From NCBI GenBank assembly GCA_002395905.1, contig DGVK01000186.1, positions 1 to 38,731 on the forward strand: a stretch of DNA of 38,731 nucleotides, written 5' to 3'. The position numbers and the translations under genes were made by a program. Positions 14,345 to 21,999 of the stretch are shown here, piece after piece. Source of the stretch: Verrucomicrobia bacterium UBA4286 (GTDB taxonomy: Bacteria; Verrucomicrobiota; Kiritimatiellia; RFP12; UBA1067). The notes under the pieces are model-generated. The model was not told the DNA's origin, ran no database searches, and saw only the letters and a program-made list of their open reading frames with translations. Position 1 is the first letter of the stretch. Each line of letters starts with the position of its first letter.

Positions 14345-15937
14345 TCACTTCAGATCGACGAGCTTGGAATGCGGCTTGCCGTCCGCGCCCTTCCACGTCA
14401 GGCGGTAGCGGCCCTTGAAACCGCGGAAAGCCACCTTGCCGCCCGTCGCCTTGACGTCGAGCGTCGTCTTCCATTCGTGGTTGATGAGTTGGTCGAGCGC
14501 GTGGTAGGCAGGCTTCTTCTTCATGTCCCGCGTGAAGAGCCCAGAGACGAGCGGTTCGCCGTAGACACCGCCGCCGTCGACGGTGTTCCACCACGTGATG
14601 CCCGCTGTCTTCGGATGCGAGAACCACGCGCGGTAGATGTTCCTGACGAGAATCGCCTGGATGCCGCGGCTCTTCGCGTCCTCGCCAGGCGCGGCGATCG
14701 TCACCTCCGAGACATGCAGGGGACGTCCCGTTTGCGCCATGACGTCGAGCGTCTCGCGTATCTTCTTCGGCGTACCGACCCAGCGCACATCCGTCGCGCC
14801 CTGGGCGAGGCGCATGCAGGCATTCGTGTCGAAGATGTGCATCTGGCAGCCGATGACGTCGATCTTCGCGCCCTCTTCCTCAAGCTGCTGGATCTGCTGC
14901 AGGAACTGCGGACCGACGCCGCCGGTCGTCTCGTTGATGCAAAGGTCTGCGGACGGGCTCATCGCCTCCTTGGCGTCCAACAGCGCGTTCAGCGGATAGT
15001 CGCCTGGCATGATGCCGTAGCGCTTCGTCTTCCAGACAGGAAGACCAGTGCGCGCCTTCCCGTAGCGCTTCCAGTCGCTCAGACTTTCATTGACCACGTC
15101 CCAGCTGTCGACCACCGCCCCGAAGTCCCGTCCGACATCCATGACGCGCTTCCGGAATATGCGCCGCATCTCCTTAGCGAAAACAGGCATCTGCGCGGCG
15201 ATCTCCTCCTCGGACATCTTGTCGTTCAGGGCGGCCCACGCCTTGCACCATGGCTTCTGGAATCCGTGGTGCTCGCCCGCGCCCGCACGCTCGTGCTGGG
15301 CATAGTCCGAATGGCGCGGAATGCCGAGAAGGTCGAGGTTCCGCTTCTCGCTTTCGGGACAATACCAGTCGTAGATCCAATACGGCTTGGCGCTTCCCCA
15401 GATCAGTATGTGGCCGTGGATGCGCACGTCCTTGTACTTGAGGAAATCGATGACAGGCCCGGGGGCAGGGCGGCGCCAGAAGCGATCAAGCTGCGCCTGT
15501 TCGATTGAAAGCGAATTCCAGTACGCCTCCGTATCCTCGTAGGCGCCCTGCGCACGGAGTTTCCCCGGCTCGGGCTCGTAGTCCACCCAGTAGAATGCGA
15601 CGGTCGCCTGGTTGAAGAGACCGCCCTTGCCGTAGCTCGCCTTGTAGGCGTCGTTGTATTCCGTCTTCCCGAGCTGGTTGAAGTTGAAGATGTGCGCGCC
15701 AAAGCGGAAGTCGTGCGTCAGCTGCTCCACGCGCACCGCTGCCCCATCTGGCGCATCGACATCGAACGTTCCGTCCGCCTTGCGGTTCTTCTCGATATCG
15801 GCGTCGATCCGCGCCTGCTCGGCATCGTTCCATATCTTCCAGTAGGCGTCGCTCATAAGCGAGCGGTCGATATCGGCGGCTTCGGATTTCAGTCCGAAGC
15901 ACAGTACAATCGCAACAAGGGCAATTGGCTTTTTCAT
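14345..15937 (-). CDS. GH10 endo-1,4-beta-xylanase
   Basis: The 530-residue protein starts at ATG 15937 after AAAGGAG, overlapping the SDR stop (ATGA). The signal peptide is about 1-20 (MKKPIALVAIVLCFGLKSEA). The GH10 barrel shows HGHILIWG (174-181), the acid/base Glu284 in WDVVNES, QMHIFDT (365-371), the nucleophile Glu411 in LHVSEVTI and GITWWNTVDGGG (446-457). A region of about 70 residues between WCPESEKRN and the acid/base is longer than in minimal GH10 enzymes. A beta-rich tail (about 485-530, INHEWKTTLDVK to the end) is a small C-terminal appendage. It hydrolyses xylan outside the cytoplasm. Context: permease, SDR, lyase and XylR regulator in one cluster. Confidence 0.93.
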   Translation of the reverse strand: MKKPIALVAIVLCFGLKSEAADIDRSLMSDAYWKIWNDAEQARIDADIEKNRKADGTFDVDAPDGAAVRVEQLTHDFRFGAHIFNFNQLGKTEYNDAYKASYGKGGLFNQATVAFYWVDYEPEPGKLRAQGAYEDTEAYWNSLSIEQAQLDRFWRRPAPGPVIDFLKYKDVRIHGHILIWGSAKPYWIYDWYCPESEKRNLDLLGIPRHSDYAQHERAGAGEHHGFQKPWCKAWAALNDKMSEEEIAAQMPVFAKEMRRIFRKRVMDVGRDFGAVVDSWDVVNESLSDWKRYGKARTGLPVWKTKRYGIMPGDYPLNALLDAKEAMSPSADLCINETTGGVGPQFLQQIQQLEEEGAKIDVIGCQMHIFDTNACMRLAQGATDVRWVGTPKKIRETLDVMAQTGRPLHVSEVTIAAPGEDAKSRGIQAILVRNIYRAWFSHPKTAGITWWNTVDGGGVYGEPLVSGLFTRDMKKKPAYHALDQLINHEWKTTLDVKATGGKVAFRGFKGRYRLTWKGADGKPHSKLVDLK

Positions 15938-16701
15938 TTCGCAGTCTCCTTTGGGGCAACGTATGGTTGATACATGCAGAGGCGGCCGCCGTCCACGACG
16001 TGGTTGGAGCCGGTTATGAACGAGGCGTTTTCGCTGCACATGAAGAGAATTACATCGACGAGTTCGTGCGTCTCGGCGGCGCGTCCGAGCGCCGTGGGCA
16101 TGCCGCTCATCGCGGCACGGGTAAGGACCGGACCTGGCGTCACGCAGACGGCGCGGACGTTGTGAGGACCACCGGCGAGGGCAAGCCCTTTCACGAAATT
16201 GAACAGCCCGCTTTTCGCCGTGCCGTACATCGTCCCCACGCCGTCGCCCTCGAAGCCGGTCACGGAGCCGAGGCAGCATATGACGCCGCTCTTCTTCTCT
16301 ACCATCTGCGGCATCAAAGCGCGGGCGAAATAGACCGCGCCCTTCAGGTTTACGTCAAGTCCCCAGTCGATAACCTCGACCGGCTGTTCGTAGAAAGGAA
16401 CGTTCGACTTGCAGCAGCGCGCCTCGTTGCCGCCCGCGCACGTCACGAGGATGTCGCAGCCGCCGAGCGACGCGGCCGTCTTCGCGGCGTCTTCGGCGTG
16501 GGCGTATTGGCGCACGTCTCCGACGCACGCGAACGCGCATCCGCCGATTTCGCCCGCAGCCTCCGCGAGAGCCGCCGCGTTCACGTCGCACATCACGACC
16601 TTCGCGCCGAGCCGCGCCATCTCCTGCGCCGTCATCAGCCCCATGCCCGAGGCCGCGCCGGTCACGACCGCCACCTTGCCTGTGAAATCAACGTCCTTCA
16701 A
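15934..16701 (-). CDS. short-chain dehydrogenase/reductase
   Basis: About 255 residues, the classical SDR length. Numbered from the GTG at 16704, the Rossmann motif is TGAASGMG (15-22). Asn119 lies in LDVNLKG, and the catalytic residues are Ser147 (LGSVTG), Tyr160 and Lys164 (YGTAK). The strong AGGAGGTG lies 6-7 bases before TTG at 16701 and only 4 before GTG at 16704, so TTG is the likelier start. The reading frame begins inside the end of the lyase gene. It probably oxidises or reduces a sugar or sugar acid. With a DapA-like lyase and a xylanase in the same operon, an oxidative pentose route is conceivable, although no sugar-acid dehydratase is present. Confidence 0.88.
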   Translation of the reverse strand: MKDVDFTGKVAVVTGAASGMGLMTAQEMARLGAKVVMCDVNAAALAEAAGEIGGCAFACVGDVRQYAHAEDAAKTAASLGGCDILVTCAGGNEARCCKSNVPFYEQPVEVIDWGLDVNLKGAVYFARALMPQMVEKKSGVICCLGSVTGFEGDGVGTMYGTAKSGLFNFVKGLALAGGPHNVRAVCVTPGPVLTRAAMSGMPTALGRAAETHELVDVILFMCSENASFITGSNHVVDGGRLCMYQPYVAPKETAK

Positions 16702-17740
16702 CACTGCACCTCCTCATCACTTCCGCCTTTACGCCGTCATCGACTTCAAGGACTTCGAGTTTCCATTTGTACGGATCTTTCGCCTTGTCCGCGCAGACGC
16801 GCGAGACGGTCGTCTTGAAAACCCCCTTTTCCTTGAAGAAGACGAGCTGGTAGCCGCGCAGGTCGCCTGGCACCGTCTGCATCATGTTTATCGCCAGCAG
16901 ATACCGCGCATACGCCGCATCAAGCGCGCCCGTCGCGTCCTTCGCCTCCATGAGGCGCCAGATTTCGGCGAGCATGGGCGCGAGCGCGGCGCGTTCGGAT
17001 ATGACGCCCTCCGAGCCGAGGCGCCGCGCCTGGTAGAGCCACTGCCAGCCTCCCCACGCGCTGAATATTGTCTTGAGCGGAGGCCGCGCCGCAAGCTCGG
17101 CCTTCATGCGACGGTTCGCCTCGAATCCGTCGCGCACCTCCTCCTTGATCCATCCGTATACGGCAGGATGGCGCGTCGCAAGCCTCACAAGGAGTTCGAC
17201 CGTCGGCGCGGGGCACTTGTCGCCGTTGTAGGTCTGGATGATGACGGGGCGCTTTGCAACGGCGGCAAGCGCCTCGTAGCAGCATTCCAAATCTTCCTGC
17301 GTCCGGCAGTCGTCGGCGGGGCGCGAAATGAAGACGATGCGTCGGCAGTGACGCGCCGCAAGCTCCTCGCCATGTCGCGCCAGCGCGAGCATCTCTTCTG
17401 TGCCGCGTCCCTGCACGCCGAGGCAGAGCCGCGCACTGAACGCCGCCGACCTTTCGGCGAGAGCGGACATCCCGCGCATCTTCTCGTCCGTCGTAAGCAG
17501 GTCGACGGAATCGTCGGACTGCGGCCAGATGATGCCGTCGACACCCGCCGCGTCAACCCACTCAGCCTCTTTGACGAGCGAGTCGTAATCCACCGAGCCG
17601 TCGGCGAGATAGGGCGTCGTCAGGATGGGATACGCGCCGCGCACGGCTTCCGCCGCCTTGACACAGAACGACAGTGCAACCCCAGCGATAAACGCCAAGG
17701 CGACAATTCCGTGTCTTCCGTGTATTCCGTGGTTAAACAT
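16688..17740 (-). CDS. DapA/NanA-family lyase with an N-terminal signal peptide
   Basis: The 350-residue protein starts at ATG 17740, overlapping the permease stop. Residues 12-31 form a clear export signal (IVALAFIAGVALSF then AAEA), which is unusual because this family is normally cytoplasmic. The barrel retains the Schiff-base Lys199 (YGWIKEE) and Tyr171 (QTYNGD). The usual GTTGE loop reads WPQSDDS, as in divergent members, so the substrate is unlikely to be that of DapA itself. The first residues (NHGIHGRHG) come from a 9-bp micro-repeat. It could be an extracytoplasmic keto-sugar-acid lyase, or the signal-like segment may have been gained recently and target it to the membrane. Confidence 0.85.
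   Translation of the reverse strand: MFNHGIHGRHGIVALAFIAGVALSFCVKAAEAVRGAYPILTTPYLADGSVDYDSLVKEAEWVDAAGVDGIIWPQSDDSVDLLTTDEKMRGMSALAERSAAFSARLCLGVQGRGTEEMLALARHGEELAARHCRRIVFISRPADDCRTQEDLECCYEALAAVAKRPVIIQTYNGDKCPAPTVELLVRLATRHPAVYGWIKEEVRDGFEANRRMKAELAARPPLKTIFSAWGGWQWLYQARRLGSEGVISERAALAPMLAEIWRLMEAKDATGALDAAYARYLLAINMMQTVPGDLRGYQLVFFKEKGVFKTTVSRVCADKAKDPYKWKLEVLEVDDGVKAEVMRRCSVEGR
17707..17733. repeat. 9-bp tandem micro-repeat at the lyase start
   Basis: TTCCGTGTC, TTCCGTGTA, TTCCGTGGT. It encodes residues 3-11 of the lyase (NHGIHGRHG), placing a His/Gly/Arg n-region directly before the hydrophobic signal segment. Confidence 0.75.
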
Positions 17741-19001
17741 CCTGCACCTTGTCTCTTTCAAAGAAGAAGATTCGTGCAACGCAGATCACGACCGCACCGG
17801 CGAGTGCGAATACCGAAAGCGAGGCGATTCCCATGCTCATGGAGAAGTACGAGTTCATCCAGCCGAGGACGGCCGGTCCCGAAGCGCCGATCACGCTGCC
17901 GCCGCACCCGAACACGCCTACCGCCGCCGCCCTGCAGCGCGGTCTCACAACTTCGAAGAGCGAAGCGTAGATGTTAGAATCATAGACCCCGGTCGCAAAC
18001 CCGAATAGCGCGGTGCCCGCGATGCAGAGCGCGGCCGTTGGCGCGAACGCGGCGGCAAGAAGCCCGGGGACGCAGAGCGAAAGACCGGCGATATTGACGT
18101 CGAATCTGACCTGCGGACGGCACACCGCAAGCCTGTCGGAGAAACGTCCGCCCGCAAACACGCCGACTGTCGCGCCGAGATAGAACCAGAATACGGCGTG
18201 GAACGCGGCGGACGCCGCCGTCATCGACGGGAACCCGCGCTGCAGATACGCGATTATCCATGTGTTGAAACCGTACTTGGCGTAGAAGTAAAAGCCGAGC
18301 CCCGCCATCAGCAGAAGGGCCGAGGGTTTGCGCACGACGGCGCCGAGAGCCTCGCGCACGGACGCCTTCTCCCTTTCTGCGGCAGACGTTCCGGATTCGT
18401 GGCATTGCGGCTGCGGAGTGTCGCGCAGAAGGAACGCGAGCGCGACCGCCCACGCCGCCGAGAGCGCGCCGAAAAGAAGAAACGCCTTCCGCCAGCCGCC
18501 GGCGCCAAGACCCGAAAGCCATCCCGAAACGCAGCTGCACACCACGATGCCGACATAGAATACAATCTGGTATATCGAAAACGCCGTGGCGCGCGTCTCG
18601 ACATGGAACTGTCCGATGAGGGAGGAATTGGACGGCGGCAAAAGCGCCTGGCCGACCGCGTTCAGCACCCCGTATGCGATTATGATGATTCCTACACTTG
18701 AAGCGAGTCCCGAAGTGAAGATGCCGATTGAAAAGAGCAGCGTGCCGACGACGATCATCCACTTGCGGCTGAAGACGTCCGCCAGCACCCCGCCGAACGG
18801 TATCGCGAGACCGAACACGAGCGTGAACGCGCTGCCCACAAGCCCTAGCTGGGCGTCGTTGACGCCCATGCCGGTGAAATCCGCCTTTATCTGCGGCAGC
18901 ACAGAGTTGAATATCTGCCGCGTCCCCTGGGCGAGAAAGTATGTCGCCGCAAGAAGAGCGAGCAGGATCCACTTGTAGTTCTTTGACTCGACCTTGACCA
19001 T
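17733..19001 (-). CDS. MFS permease, probably for sugar or sugar acid
   Basis: The 422-residue protein starts at ATG 19001 (MVKVESKNYKW); an upstream frame to 19100 would cross the divergent promoter and is rejected. Twelve predicted membrane segments, with the MFS loop GGVLADVFSRKW after helix 2 and GGRFSDR in the second half. The N-terminal YFLAQGTRQIFNSVLPQIKA and overall layout resemble organic-acid or hexuronate permeases, but the substrate is not readable. It is the first gene of the xylanase operon, divergent from the XylR-like regulator, with a TACAAT box ten bases before the start. Confidence 0.9.
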   Translation of the reverse strand: MVKVESKNYKWILLALLAATYFLAQGTRQIFNSVLPQIKADFTGMGVNDAQLGLVGSAFTLVFGLAIPFGGVLADVFSRKWMIVVGTLLFSIGIFTSGLASSVGIIIIAYGVLNAVGQALLPPSNSSLIGQFHVETRATAFSIYQIVFYVGIVVCSCVSGWLSGLGAGGWRKAFLLFGALSAAWAVALAFLLRDTPQPQCHESGTSAAEREKASVREALGAVVRKPSALLLMAGLGFYFYAKYGFNTWIIAYLQRGFPSMTAASAAFHAVFWFYLGATVGVFAGGRFSDRLAVCRPQVRFDVNIAGLSLCVPGLLAAAFAPTAALCIAGTALFGFATGVYDSNIYASLFEVVRPRCRAAAVGVFGCGGSVIGASGPAVLGWMNSYFSMSMGIASLSVFALAGAVVICVARIFFFERDKVQDV

Positions 19002-19011
19002 CGCAGCGTGT

Positions 19012-19017
19012 ATTGTA
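19012..19017 (-). promoter_or_regulatory. -10 box of the xylanase operon
   Basis: TACAAT on the minus strand, ten bases before the permease ATG, with no ribosome-binding site between. No clear -35 box is seen, which fits dependence on the divergently encoded AraC-type regulator. Confidence 0.45.
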
Positions 19018-19081
19018 TCATAAAAGGCGCCGCCACATATCACAATGCAGACAAGAGATTTGTCATTTTGCAGATAACCAG

Positions 19082-19110
19082 TTGCGCCTTGGGCGCACAT
19101 CAGGTATAAT
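19082..19110 (+). promoter_or_regulatory. promoter of the xylR-like gene with inverted repeat
   Basis: TTGCGC (19082-19087), 17 bp, TATAAT (19105-19110), then eight bases to the GTG start. The inverted repeat TGCGCC-TTG-GGCGCA (19083-19097) overlaps the -35 box and spacer, a position suited to autorepression. Confidence 0.65.
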
Positions 19111-19118
19111 ATACAGCC

Positions 19119-20294
19119 GTGAAAACCCGCATACCGAATGTAGTCGTCGCGTTGAGGCTCGCGGAGACCGCCGGACAGCGCAAGTTCGCCGGCCTCTTCT
19201 CGTATCTCGGCGCCGTCCGCCGCTGGAACCTGCGCATCCTGCGAGCGCAGGATGAAATCACCTCCTTCTTCAAAAACGCGGACGCACTTTCAATCACCGA
19301 CGGCGTGATCTATTCTGGGCGACATGATGCGGCTGTCGCAAAGGCGCTCGCCTCGGCGGAGTGTCCGGTGGTCGTGATGGAGAACGAGCCGCCGCAGCTC
19401 GCGCGAAGAAGCCGCAACCTCGTCGTAATACGCAATGACGCGGACGAAATCGCCCGGTGCGCACTGAAAGCGTTTGCCGAATCTGGTCGATACCGAACCT
19501 TCGCATACGTGAACGACAGGAGCGGTCACGAATGGTCTATACGCCGCGAGGAGGCCTTCCGCAGGGCGGTGTCGGCCAGAGGCTTCGGCCAGGCAAAAAT
19601 CTACAAACCGTCCGGGCTCGACGTCGACAGAGACGCGCCGCCGCTTGCGGAATTCCTTGCGAATCTTGAATATCCCGCCGCCGTTCTCACGGCAAACGAC
19701 ATGCGCGCGACAGAGGTGATTGCCGCGGCGCAGAGGGCCGGACTGAAAGTGCCGGGCATGATTTCGCTTCTCGGGATAGACAACGACCCGTACATCTGCG
19801 ACAGCGTTTCGCCCGGTATTTCAAGCATCGAGCCCGACTTCCATGCGGAGGGAGCCGCCGCCGCCGCGTTGCTGGACAAGATGATCAAAAGCCGCAAGCC
19901 CCTCGGAAAGCGTCATGTGTTCTTCGGCGTGAGCCGCATCGTCATACGCGAATCGATGCCGCATCTGCCGCCCGCGCAGATACTCGTCGATCGGGCAAGG
20001 GAATTCATCAAGGAACACGCCGTGGAAGGTATCACGCCCGGCGACGTGGCCGCGCACCTCGGCGTGTCGCGTCCGCTCCTCGACCTGCGCTTCCGTGAGA
20101 CGCAGAAGGAATCCGTCGGACGCCTCATAACCGACACAAAGCTCGCCGAGGTCTCGCGACGGCTCAAAGACACACGCGTCGCCATCGGCGCAATACCTGA
20201 TCTGTGCGGCTTCAAAAACGCCAACGCTCTCAAGAACCTGTTTAAAAAGCGTTATGGCATGTCCATGCGTGAATACAGGAACGAACACTCCTGA
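19119..20294 (+). CDS. XylR-like regulator: LacI-type sensor fused to AraC helix-turn-helix
   Basis: The 391-residue protein starts with GTG and apparently has no leader. Residues about 6-275 form a periplasmic-binding-protein-like sensor (RKFAGLFSYLG, DGVIYSGRH, CPVVVMENEP, AVLTANDMRA, SLLGIDNDPY). Residues about 285-390 form the AraC-type double helix-turn-helix (ITPGDVAAHLGVSRPLLDLRF, then LCGFKNANALKNLFKKRYGMSMREYRN). This is the architecture of XylR, the xylose-responsive activator. It is divergent from the operon holding the GH10 xylanase, which supports control of xylan or xylose use. Its 3' end faces the 22-bp tandem repeats and the convergent UbiA gene. Confidence 0.93.
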   Translation: MKTRIPNVVVALRLAETAGQRKFAGLFSYLGAVRRWNLRILRAQDEITSFFKNADALSITDGVIYSGRHDAAVAKALASAECPVVVMENEPPQLARRSRNLVVIRNDADEIARCALKAFAESGRYRTFAYVNDRSGHEWSIRREEAFRRAVSARGFGQAKIYKPSGLDVDRDAPPLAEFLANLEYPAAVLTANDMRATEVIAAAQRAGLKVPGMISLLGIDNDPYICDSVSPGISSIEPDFHAEGAAAAALLDKMIKSRKPLGKRHVFFGVSRIVIRESMPHLPPAQILVDRAREFIKEHAVEGITPGDVAAHLGVSRPLLDLRFRETQKESVGRLITDTKLAEVSRRLKDTRVAIGAIPDLCGFKNANALKNLFKKRYGMSMREYRNEHS

Positions 20295-20305
20295 ACAGAA
20301 GGCTT

Positions 20306-20437
20306 GAGCAAAGCGTGGGCAAGGCTTCGAGAAAGCTTGGGCAAGACTTTAGCAAAGCTTGGGCAAGACTTTAGCAAAGCTTGGGCAAGACTTCGGAAAA
20401 GCGTGGGCAAGACTTCGGAAAAGCGTGGGCAAGACTC
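20306..20437. repeat. six tandem copies of a 22-bp unit
   Basis: Units start at 20306, 20328, 20350, 20372, 20394 and 20416. The consensus is TAGCAAAGCTTGGGCAAGAC plus TT; copies 3 and 4 are identical and the others differ at a few positions. Each carries CTTG-GG-CAAG or its CGTG variant. A decayed half unit follows. The period is not a multiple of three and there are no spacers, so it is neither coding nor CRISPR. It lies between the convergent regulator and UbiA genes. Confidence 0.9.
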
Positions 20438-20474
20438 CCCACTTGGGCGAGCGGCTTCAAAAACGCCGCGCACG

Positions 20475-21194
20475 TCACGAGGCGCTTACCTTCGGCATGA
20501 GCATTTTCGCCGCGCGCAGGGCTGCGAGCATCAATGCGCCTGCGACGAGCAGCGTGCGCATCGGCGCAGACCAGCGATGGACCAGATTCAGCGCGATGAG
20601 CGCGGAAAGCTGCAGATATACGGTGGCGCCGACGAGAAAGCCGACGCGGCGCTTTTTCGCAGGGTCGGCCTCCTCGCCTTCCGAATAGAGCGTCACAAGA
20701 GAGATGTAGAGCCACCACAGAACCGCAAGCATGTCGGCGCAGAGGTTCGTGCCACCGACCGCCGCCGCGCCTGCATAGACGTTCAACGCACGGCACACAC
20801 CCATCATCCACCACGCCTTGAAGCGGTTGTAAAGCGTGATCGATACGACAAGAAGCGACGCGACGCGCCACCATCCGCCGCAGAAGAGACCGCCCGCGTA
20901 TGCGCAGGCCGCCGCACCCGCGAGACATGCCGCCGCCGCCGCATACGCCGCGTCAAGCGAGATTTCGCCGTCGGGTATCGGGCGGTTCTTGTCGGTCTTC
21001 GCGCCCATGATGTCGTTCTGCACGAGACCGAACATGTAGATGAGGACGGACGCGCCGGCCGCCCACCAGACGGGCCGCAGTCCGGCGCAATCTCGCGCGG
21101 CCGCGCCCGCGACCACAGCAGCCGCGCCGACGAACACATCGCCGGGGACGGTCGGCAGATTGACCGCCCGGAAAAGCCTAAGCCATTTTAGCAT
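20475..21194 (-). CDS. UbiA-family prenyltransferase
   Basis: About 239 residues from ATG 21194, polytopic (seven to nine membrane segments). The aromatic prenyltransferase motif NDxxxxxxDxxRPIP is present: NDIMGAKTDKNRPIPDG at residues about 60-76. The second Asp-rich motif is weak (LYSEGEEADPAKKR). The protein is shorter than MenA or UbiA and may belong to the EboC-like branch; the acceptor substrate is not readable. It is the last gene of the nadB-to-ubiA operon and overlaps the NAD kinase gene. Confidence 0.82.
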   Translation of the reverse strand: MLKWLRLFRAVNLPTVPGDVFVGAAAVVAGAAARDCAGLRPVWWAAGASVLIYMFGLVQNDIMGAKTDKNRPIPDGEISLDAAYAAAAACLAGAAACAYAGGLFCGGWWRVASLLVVSITLYNRFKAWWMMGVCRALNVYAGAAAVGGTNLCADMLAVLWWLYISLVTLYSEGEEADPAKKRRVGFLVGATVYLQLSALIALNLVHRWSAPMRTLLVAGALMLAALRAAKMLMPKVSAS

Positions 21195-21999
21195 GTCCGC
21201 TCCAGCCGAGCTTGCGCGCAAGCACTTCGTAAGGGTCGTGTCCGTCGAACTCGACTATCGCGGCGAACTCGGGCGACTTGCGTATTTCCACAGAACCGCC
21301 GTCGTCGATGGCGAACACGTTTTCGCCGTCGGCGTAGACTCCTATGCGGCTGTCGCGCCCGCCGTCCCTTGCGCGGACGGCGACGGACATCACGACGGAG
21401 TCGCTCACGACCATCGGCCTCACGCCGAGCGCGTGCGGGTTCATCGGCGTCACGACGAAGCTGGCGGAATCTGGCATGACGACAGGTCCGCCGGCAGCGA
21501 GCGAGTAGGCGGTAGAACCGGTTGGCGTCGCGAAGACAAGACCGTCCGCGAAATACCGCGCGACGCCGCGCGCGTCGACCGAGAGGTCCAGCACGGCGGC
21601 GTGGCCCGAGAGCTGGCGCATGAGCACAATGTCATTCAACGCGAGCGCGGGTTCGCAGTCGCCGCCGCCCGCGAGCCGGGCTTCGAGCATCGTGCGGCGC
21701 GATATTCTGAATCGCCCTTCCGCCAGCATCGCCAGAGCCCTGGCGAAGTCGCGCCGCTCGACGCTTGCAAGATAGCCGAGACCGCCCAGGTTGAAGCCCG
21801 CGACCGGTTTCGCACGGTGGATTCGCGCGGCGCGGAGTATCGTGCCGTCGCCGCCGAGCGCGATTACGACGTCCGCCTCCGCGCCCTTCTCGCACGTCTC
21901 CAGGCCGAGCCCCGGCAGTTCGGCAGCCAGCGACTCGTAGGCCGCTTTCGCCTCGGGCTTCGACTTGTTGACGTGGAAATGGACGCGGCGCACCGTCAT
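21178..21999 (-). CDS. nadK: NAD kinase
   Basis: The product has 273 residues from ATG 21999, which overlaps the preceding stop as TGATG (a GTG at 22002 is one codon upstream). The ATP-binding GGDGT loop is at about residues 49-53 (VIALGGDGTILRAAR), followed by GFNLGGLGYLA and the NAD-site TPTGSTAYSLAAGGP. The length matches bacterial NAD kinases. It phosphorylates NAD to NADP in the cytoplasm. In the same operon as L-aspartate oxidase it forms a pyridine-nucleotide theme. It overlaps the prenyltransferase start. Confidence 0.95.
   Translation of the reverse strand: MTVRRVHFHVNKSKPEAKAAYESLAAELPGLGLETCEKGAEADVVIALGGDGTILRAARIHRAKPVAGFNLGGLGYLASVERRDFARALAMLAEGRFRISRRTMLEARLAGGGDCEPALALNDIVLMRQLSGHAAVLDLSVDARGVARYFADGLVFATPTGSTAYSLAAGGPVVMPDSASFVVTPMNPHALGVRPMVVSDSVVMSVAVRARDGGRDSRIGVYADGENVFAIDDGGSVEIRKSPEFAAIVEFDGHDPYEVLARKLGWSGHAKMA

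Noticed and set aside
13649..15508. 619-codon plus-strand ORF opposite the discoidin and GH10 genes
   Set aside because: Spans two unrelated genes on the other strand and shows only shadow composition.
19002..19100. N-terminal extension of the xylan permease to 19100
   Set aside because: It would run through the -10 box and lacks conserved residues; MVKVESKNYKW at 19001 is a normal MFS start.
20306..20437. Possible CRISPR array
   Set aside because: The 22-bp units are directly adjacent with no unique spacers, and no cas genes are near.
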